Positions 57,917 to 64,000 of a stretch of 64,000 nt of DNA are shown in pieces (positions within the stretch are counted from its first letter, which is position 1; every line of letters begins with the position of its first letter). The notes under the pieces were generated by a model. It was given only the letters and a program-made list of their open reading frames with translations, made no database searches and had not been told where the DNA came from. The stretch is from Panicum virgatum (Eukaryota; Streptophyta; Magnoliopsida; Poales; Poaceae), in assembly GCF_016808335.1 (NCBI RefSeq), contig NC_053150.1:24758538-24822537 (forward strand). Direction: 5' to 3'. The position numbers and the translations under genes were made by a program.

Positions 57917-60299
57917 ATGACCGAGGAATGGAACCTCGTCAATCCAGAACTCGCACTTGCTGAACTTAGCATACAGCTGATGCTCTCTCAATCTCTGCAA
58001 CACGAGCCTCAGATGCTCTTCATGCTCTTCCTCTGTCTTGGAGAAGATCAGAATATCGTCAATGAAGATCACCACGAAGACATCCAGATAATCCATGAAA
58101 ACAATGTTCATCAAGTGCATGAAGAAAGCCGGGGCATTAGTCAAGCCAAAAGACATGACCGTGTACTCATATAGCCCGTACTTGCAGGTGAATGCCGTCT
58201 TCGGAATATCCCCAGGACGGATCCTCAGCTGAAAATAACCCGAACTCAGATCAATCTTCGAGAATATGCGAGCACCTCGAAGCAGATCAAAGAGATCCTC
58301 AATACGGGGCACTGGATGCTTGTTCTTGATGGTAACTGCATTCCGCTCCCGATAATCGACACACATTCTCTTCGAGCCATCCTTCTTATCTACTAGCAAC
58401 AATGGAAAAGCCCAAGGAGAGAAGCTGCGACGGATATAGCCCTTGGCTAGCAACTCATCAATAGTCTTCTTGACTTCCTCATGCTGTATTGGTGCCATGC
58501 GGTAGGGCCGCTTTGCAATAGGAGCAGTGCCAGGCAAGAGATCAATAGAAAACTCGATGTCGCGTTCTGGCGGCATACCTGGCAAATCATCCGGGAATTC
58601 AGACACCACGCGAATACCGTCCGTGGGTCTAGCCTCCATCTGATGAAGAAATCCAGAAGGTTTCACTGCACTGATCGTAACCTCCTGACCACTGGAAACC
58701 GATAATAAGACTGTCCTCTGAGCACAATCTATCCGGACTCCCCACTTAGCAAGAGTCTCCATCCCCAGAATGACATCGATGCCCTTGGTGTCTAGCACCA
58801 TCAGATCTGTACTAAACTCTACTCCCCTCAAGGATACACTAACTCTGGGGCAGAAAGTATGAGATCTCAACTGTCCTCTCGGTGAAGATACTAACTGGCA
58901 CCTCTTTAATGTGCTAGTACGAATACCATGATGCTCGACAAAAGACTATGTAATGAAGGAATGCGTAGCACTAGTATCAAAAAGCACTGTAGCTGGATAT
59001 GAATTGACCATGAACGTACCAATAACCACGTTGGGAGCCTCGGCCGCTGACTCGGCCGTCACGTGGTTCACTCTCCCCTAAAGTGGCGCCCTAGGCTGAG
59101 CTGGGCGCCCCTGCTGTCCCGTCTGCGCCTTCCGAGGGCAAGAGTTGGCGTAGTGCCCCGGCTGGCCGCAGTGATAGCAGGTGCGAAGGGGTCCCTGAGC
59201 CTGCTGTCCGGCAGGAGGAGCTGCCTACCGTGGAGCCTAAGGTGCTGGTGAAGCTGGTGGAGCAGCACGAGCCGGAGGTGCCAGTAACCTCAGGCCCTGA
59301 CCTGCCTACTGCTACTGTCGAGGCGGGTACTGCTGCGGCCTCTGCTGGTACTGCTGGGGTGGCCGGTACTGCTGCTACTGGTACTGCTGGGGCGGCTGGA
59401 GGCGAGGACAAGTGTTGCTGCTGGAAGCAACGGGAACAATCTTCCTCTTCTTGTCCTCCATCTCCAAGTGCTTGCGCTCCATGTTGAGTGCGCTGTCAAC
59501 CAGATGGTTGAAGTCGTCGAAGCGGAGGTCGAGCAGCGCGTACTGGATGTAGTCCTCCAGTCCCTCCATGAAGTGCTCCTGCTTCTCGCGGTCATCCGCG
59601 ACCTCGGCAGGGGCGTAGCGAGCGAGCTGAAGGAAACGATCACGATACTCCGTGACCGTCATGGTTCCCTGAAGTGAAAAGGACAGATGTATATCGAATG
59701 ATTATCTCATGCTTCAGAAAGATAGAACAAGGGGGAATACTAACTCAAAAGGGAATGCTGAATGACATATCTGAGTTTTACCTGCTTTTAAGCGCAAGGA
59801 ACTCCTTCTTCTTGGTCTTCATAACGCCCGCGGGGACGTTGTGGCTGCGGAACCGCTCCCGGAACTGGATCCAGGTGAAAGCCTCGCGGTCCTGAACTGG
59901 GTGGGACTCCCACCAGTCCAAAGCTGCCCCTCGCAGCTGTCCCGCTGTGTACAAGACTCGCTCCCGATCATCGCACTGGGCGACGTCCAACTAGCGCTCC
60001 ACTGCACGGAGCCAGTCGTCCGCCTGGAGTGGGTCAGACGTGTGAGAGAACGTCAGCGGGTGACCCCTCAGGAACTCAGCACGCCTGTCACGGGTCTGTG
60101 GCGGTGGAGGAGGCGGAGGCTGAGTGTGAGCCTGCTGAAGTGCCTTAACGGTGTTGTTCAGGGTAGCCATCATCTGCATCTGGAGCTGGAAGTACTGCTC
60201 CGGGGTCAGAGGCGGAGGCATCGGGATCCCAGTACCCTGGTTATTCTGCCCCTGGTTGTTTTGCCCCTACTGGTCAGAACCATGCCTGGTATTCACCAT
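57917..60299 (-). pseudogene. gag-pol: gag, protease and partial RT of A2
   Basis: Start MVNTRHGSDQ at 60299, then TAG at 60269-60267 (Gln context), more gag (MPPPLTPEQYFQLQMQMMAT), a stop near 59991 and, after intron 59669-59781, the second exon (TVTEYRDRFLQLARYAP). The exon 1 end carries two extra bases relative to A1, a frameshift. Protease region 59090-58870 has stops and frame changes. From 58870 the frame is open through [13 protein letters not shown], the RT fingers and FIDD to [11 protein letters not shown], where B2 cuts in at 57916. A 12-nt deletion removes VFPD relative to A1. Confidence 0.85.
59669..59781 (-). other. Intron inside gag of A2
   Basis: 113 bp, donor AAAGCAG|GTAAAACTC, acceptor CCTTTTCACTTCAG|GGAACC, at the same gag position as the A1 intron. 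The body differs much more than the flanking exons, yet the splice sites are kept. Confidence 0.82.
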
Positions 60300-60858
60300 C
60301 TGATTTTTTGGACAAAAGATTTCATGAGTAAGGATATTGCAGAAATAAATTCAGATGGATACGATATTTTTCTGCAAGAAAGACTTAGACATGATAAAGT
60401 AGACAGGATAGAGTGGACGGTTTTACCCCCAACGATCTAACTCAGTTTTATTAATTAATTAACTTTAACTTAATACTGATTTTCATTAAACAAATTTAAC
60501 TACTAAGCTATGGAATCAACCAAAAATCCAAATCAAACTTGTAGCATAATAACAAGCATACAAAGTTCACAACTTAGCCGAGTTTAACATACGACTCGAC
60601 TAATCACAACGCATCGCAGAACGTGCTATCGTATTATTATAAAGGGGTCATTTAGCTTACACCTATGATGGTTAGATGATTTTCTTCAGGCCAGAATCTA
60701 CGGAAACTATCCTATAGAGAGAAATCAAGGCAGGACGAGTAAAAATCTTATAGTTCAAGGAGTATAATAGCAAAATAGTTTCAGCAGACAAGGCTGAGAG
60801 ATAAGAAGACTTAAAACTCGACCTGTTCTATCTAGGCTTTTGTCCTACAGTTGATACG

Positions 60859-60873
60859 GCTCTGATACCACTC
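60859..60873 (-). other. Primer binding site of A2
   Basis: Minus strand GAGTGGTATCAGAGC, next to the LTR end at 60874, as in A1. The 560 bp between it and gag (60300-60858) hold no ORF of note. Confidence 0.88.
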
Positions 60874-61509
60874 TGTAACACCCGGTTTATAAAAGGACAT
60901 AAACCGAGCAATCATATACGTGCCAGGATCAAGTCACACGTATATACAACAGAATGAACAATATATCACAGCACATATCACGTAAAAAGATGTAATAAAG
61001 CGAGTACGAATGTTATTTATTACAATAATGACAAAAGTCTGGTACAGAGTAATGCGGAAGCGTAATACATAAACGAAGCCTCTCGGAAGCTTGGCACCAC
61101 AGGGACGTCGACTGGGAGACGAACGCCTAGAAGTTCTCGTCGTCCTGGTAGCGCTGAGTGAACTCCCTCGCGTCGGCAGGAACTGAGCAGCAGTAGAGTA
61201 TCCCCAAAAAGGACAAGAGAAAAAAAAAAGTAGAGAAGGCAAGTGTGAGTACACAACTTGTACTCAACAAGTATAACACAAACTATGAGGCTCTAATGTT
61301 GGCTGACTCAACTGCATTAGCTTTTAATCTTAAAAAAAGATGCTCCAGCATGAATGCAACAAACATTTTTAACCCTATGATAAATTTTAATTACTTATGG
61401 AACAAAAATTAGATTAAATGCAAGACTAGACATATAAAACCTTAGAAAAAAATAAATAAAGCCAATTAAATTTATTATTAAATGCTGGAATTTAAATTAG
61501 GGTGTTACA
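60874..61509 (-). repeat. 5' LTR of A2 with a large internal deletion
   Basis: 636 bp: both ends match family A LTRs, but about 2.6-2.8 kb are missing at the junction near 61330 (TTAATCTT|AAAAAAAGATG). The lost part includes the GC-rich promoter and exon 2 of the LTR ORF; exon 3 remains at 61127-61182 (REFTQRYQDDENF-stop). Confidence 0.9.
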
Positions 61510-61850
61510 GTGTGTCTCCGCAACCTAGCTAGGGCCTCAGGGCACGGACTCCGTGACTACTCGCTGCGTCTCCGTGACTCCGCCAGCGACCCTGCTCGGG
61601 GGCTGGGCGCCACTGATGACCCGGTGAGTCTCCGCGACCCAGCCAGGGCCTCAGGGCCCGGACGCCGTGACAACTCGGCGTGTCTTCGTCACTCCGCTAA
61701 CGACCCTGCTCGGGGGTTGGGCGCCACTTACAACCCAGCGTGTCTCCGTGACCCAGCCAGGGCCTCAGGGGCCGGCGCCGGAACCACTCGAAAAGTCTTA
61801 GTGACTCGAACCAGGGCTTCAGGGTCTGGGAATCGAGTTGTATTCACATG
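61510..61850 (+). repeat. 114-bp tandem repeat in the 3'UTR of T (right part)
   Basis: GTCTCCG landmarks at 61514, 61628 and 61742, spaced 114 bp; the last unit is partial and diverged. Together with 40054-40168 this gives three full units and a remnant. Confidence 0.9.
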
Positions 61851-62251
61851 CTATGGCTATCTCGAGTTAGCTAAGGACTGGTACCCTCAGGGGATCGGTG
61901 TATCAAAAATGTTTGCTGAGTGCTCAGGCATTCGGACCAACAAGAGTTAAAGATCAGTTCTTTGACCCTCAAAATGCTTCTCCGAAACCTTCCGAGGCTC
62001 GGGGGCTACACTCAATGGGTGCGCCCAGGGGCGCATCCCATTCTGGATCTACAACAACGACGGACATTTATGATGAGCACCAAAGGACTTCTTCCGGTAC
62101 GACAAGATCAACTCGGCCCTCTGGCGCTCAGGGGCTTGACGGAGGTAGATCTATGTACCTCCCTGCTGAGTGGGGTCCCCGAACCCAGGAGGCTAATCTG
62201 CTCGGCACAAAGGATCTTCAGTAGATCAGGATGAGAGGCTCCAGCTAGAAG

Positions 62252-62549
62252 CCCAGATATCTTGGGAACTTAACCGACCTCCTTCCTTGTAAAACAACCC
62301 GAGCATACCTTCCTTGTACCCCTATGGCTCCTAGTATATATAAAGGAGACTTCTTCTTTTTCGCAGCATTCCACAAACCCTAATACAACCCCGAACACAA
62401 GACGTAGGGTAATACGCTCATCGCGGCCCAAACCTGTCTAAGTCCCTGCATCTTCGTGTTACCATCGAGCTCTTGGCCCTGAGATCCCCATCCTGAAACT
62501 CTACTACCAGGTACACCCCTGGTGGACTGGTCGGAACAATAATCTGACA
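62252..62549 (+). repeat. 3' LTR of element T (start not resolved)
   Basis: Matches 895-1212, with TATA box TATATATAAAG (62335-62345) and end AATCTGACA at 62549. The LTR probably starts between the PPT-like tract (about 62008) and 62252, but the matching part of the 5' LTR is hidden behind LTR X, so its first base cannot be fixed. Confidence 0.8.
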
Positions 62550-63060
62550 GTAACCTCTGTAGTTTATCAGCTAGGGTGAATCTCGTCGGATTATCCACAT
62601 AGAAAAAACTGTATAGATATATCCATAATCTACCCGAGCGAGCGAGTAGAGTGTTTAACTTGTAGACTGGAGTAACTTTTAAGATTGACCGGTTAGGATG
62701 AACCCCGTCAGGTTACCCAAGTAGGACAAATTTTAAGAGTATCCAGAAACATACTCGAGCGAGCAAGTAGTTGTGCATTTAACTCAAGGCTGGAAGTACC
62801 TTTAGAGTTGGCCGGTTAGGGTGAACCCTGACGGGTTACCCAAGTTGGACAAACTTGTAAAGGTATCCTAGAAGCTATTCGAGTGAGCAAGTAGGATGTG
62901 TCCTGTAAGGACAAGGATGTGGCCTGTATAGTTATCCTGTTCGGATGAACCTTAATAGGTTATCCCAGTAGGAAAAACTATGTAGTCTAACCAGATTGGG
63001 TTATCTAGGTCTGTATGAGTATTATGGGACTACCCTGGTTGGAAAAACCCTTTAAAAAGC
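62550..63060 (-). repeat. 122-124-bp degenerate tandem repeat in the 3'UTR of element Z
   Basis: Landmark TTAGGGTGAACC-like sequence at 62571, 62693, 62816 and 62940, with a second landmark CGAGCGAGCAAGTAG between. Units are 70-80% alike by eye. It lies just downstream of Z's pol stop and is interrupted by T at 62549/62550. Confidence 0.8.
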
Positions 63061-63167
63061 AGTCGATCTTGATGACATCAGGTTGATTGTTGCCTCTAAT
63101 GTAGTCGAGAGGTAGAAGAAACCATTGCTTTATTAAAGAGATTGACTGACACCATCACATAACTGAA

Positions 63168-64000
63168 TCAAGGATAAAACTTGCGCAAGTGCTCGATATT
63201 CCAAGAGTTTGGTACCTCATTACCATCAGCATCGGTAATTTTATATGATCCTGGTCTTGTAATTTTAGACACAATGAAAGGTCCCTCCCATCTGGAATTT
63301 AACTTGTGCAGTCTTGTTTCATCTTGGATTCATCGTAAAACTAGATCTCCTACGTTGAACGATCTTTGCTGGACATTGCGATCATGATAGCGTCTGACTC
63401 TTTAAAGATATCTCATCGACTGGGTCAAAGCGTTGATCCTAGCTTCTTCGACTGTATCTAACTCAAGTTGTCGAGCTTCATTTGCTTCTCCTTCTTGATA
63501 GGCCTCTACTCTTGGAGATTTTCACACGATGTCTGTGGGTAGTATAGCTTCTGATCCATAGGTGAGCAAGAAAGGAGATTGTCCAGTTGCTTTATTGGGC
63601 TGCGTTCGCAGCCCCCCGAACCACATGGTGTAGTTCTTGAATCCACTTGCCACCTTTCTTAGAGTTGGCATCGTAGAGTCTCTTTTTTAAGCCATCGAGT
63701 CATTCTACTTGACCATTTTCCCGTGGGTGAGCCACTGAAGCGTATTTGACCTCTATGCAAGAATTCTCACAGAAATCCAAATATGATTGTGAGGTAAAGT
63801 TAGAACCCAGATCTGTAGTGATGGTGTGAGGGAAGCCAAACCGATGTATGATGTCGGAGATGAATCCACTGCTCTATCTGATGAGATTTTGACAATGGGC
63901 TTGTACTCGATCCACTTGGTAAACTTGTCGACTGCTACCAGCACATGATTGAATCCTCCTAGAGCTACGGTGAGGGGTCAGATCATGTCCTGACTCTAGT
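63168..64000 (-). pseudogene. pol: Integrase end of element Z, a second Tat-like element (cut by window edge)
   Basis: On the minus strand the frame ends NSWNIEHLRKFYP with a TGA at 63170-63168, the same ending as element T's pol, preceded by SFNVGDLVLR, WEGPFIVSKI and GSYKI. The catalytic core region near 63944-63850 reads VAVDKFTKWIEYKP and is followed by frameshifts and stops. Homology to T is clear but sequence is quite different, so Z is another family of the lineage. Confidence 0.8.

Larger units (their letters stand above)
40169..61509 (-). mobile_element. Element A2: damaged family A element containing S2 and B2
   Basis: Left end TGTAACACCCAG at 40169, right end GGGTGTTACA at 61509; flanks GCGTG (40164-40168) and GTGTG (61510-61514) match at 4 of 5 bases, an aged target-site duplication. 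Remaining parts: 3' LTR 40169-40840 plus 44255-45112 (truncated), RT to gag 57917-60299, leader and primer site, 5' LTR 60874-61509 with a large internal deletion. The 3' half of pol and the junction with the 3' LTR were lost with the outer part of B2. Confidence 0.9.
895..62549 (+). mobile_element. Element T: degenerate Tat/Retand-like Ty3-gypsy retrotransposon, host of most other insertions
   Basis: Order on the plus strand: 5' LTR remnant, primer site, gag, protease, RT, RNase H, integrase, pol stop at 35824-35826, an antisense gene, a 114-bp tandem repeat, a PPT-like tract, 3' LTR. Sense gag-pol followed by an antisense ORF and tandem repeats in the 3' untranslated part is the known plan of the Tat lineage. 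The coding parts carry several stops, frameshifts and internal deletions, and the two LTR copies differ clearly, so it is old and dead. It is split by LTR X, S1, B1, a TRIM and A2. The 440 bp after pol (35827-36265) and 61851-62251 hold no gene; the second contains a purine-rich tract (CTCGGGGGCTA, about 61998-62008) that may be the PPT. Confidence 0.85.

Noticed and set aside
1..64000. Host protein genes, captured gene fragments, CRISPR arrays, rRNA genes
   Set aside because: Every longer frame belongs to a retroelement domain or is a shadow; no array of direct repeats with spacers and no rRNA-like sequence was seen.

Overview
The window is plant nuclear DNA, almost certainly from a grass (Poaceae), and it consists entirely of nested LTR retrotransposons. 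I found no host gene, no rRNA or tRNA gene and no CRISPR. The grass call rests on very long LTRs (3.2-3.9 kb) with GC-rich promoter halves and AT-rich halves, two Tekay/Del-type chromovirus families resembling grass RIRE3/RIRE8-type elements, and a Tat-lineage element with an antisense gene for the 'putative gypsy type transposon' domain. This is what grass heterochromatin looks like.

Layout, outermost to innermost. Level 0: Tat-like element Z (minus), seen only at 62550-64000 (end of integrase plus a 3'UTR tandem repeat). Level 1: Tat-like element T (plus, 895-62549) sits in Z's 3'UTR repeat. It is old and badly broken. It was hit by LTR X (1-894), solo LTR S1 (5235-8716, TSD ACCAA), element B1 (10031-35633, TSD ACTTC), a TRIM (38351-38896, TSD GGGTC) and element A2 (40169-61509, TSD GCGTG/GTGTG). 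Level 2: element A1 (10630-22297, minus) lies in the 5' LTR of B1. Solo LTR S2 (40841-44249, TSD GTTTT) lies in an LTR of A2, and element B2 (45113-57916, minus) lies in the pol of A2.

Family A (S1, A1, S2, A2; all minus strand) has 3.2-3.5 kb LTRs, a tRNA-iMet-type primer site, gag with a conserved ~110-bp GT-AG intron, and pol with a chromodomain. A1 is young: its LTRs are equally long and differ at about a dozen sites, and only two nonsense codons break gag-pol. Family B (B1 plus, B2 minus) has 3.8-3.9 kb LTRs, a leader full of conserved hairpins, an extra coiled-coil ORF (ORF0) before gag, and a gag-pol with chromodomain. B1 has an LTR-internal-LTR-leader-LTR-stub structure.

The most unusual signal is inside the LTRs. 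In both families the sense strand holds two short exons whose reading frames join in phase 1 across an intron with a GC donor (AAG|GCAAG) and a normal AG acceptor, ending in a stop codon. In family A, exon 2 is 90, 90, 90 and 84 nt in four LTR lineages, and exon 3 is 56 nt in all five. In family B the exons are 153 and 110 nt in both elements. In-frame length change, fixed splice phase and a fixed stop suggest an LTR-encoded small spliced protein. I know of no description of it.
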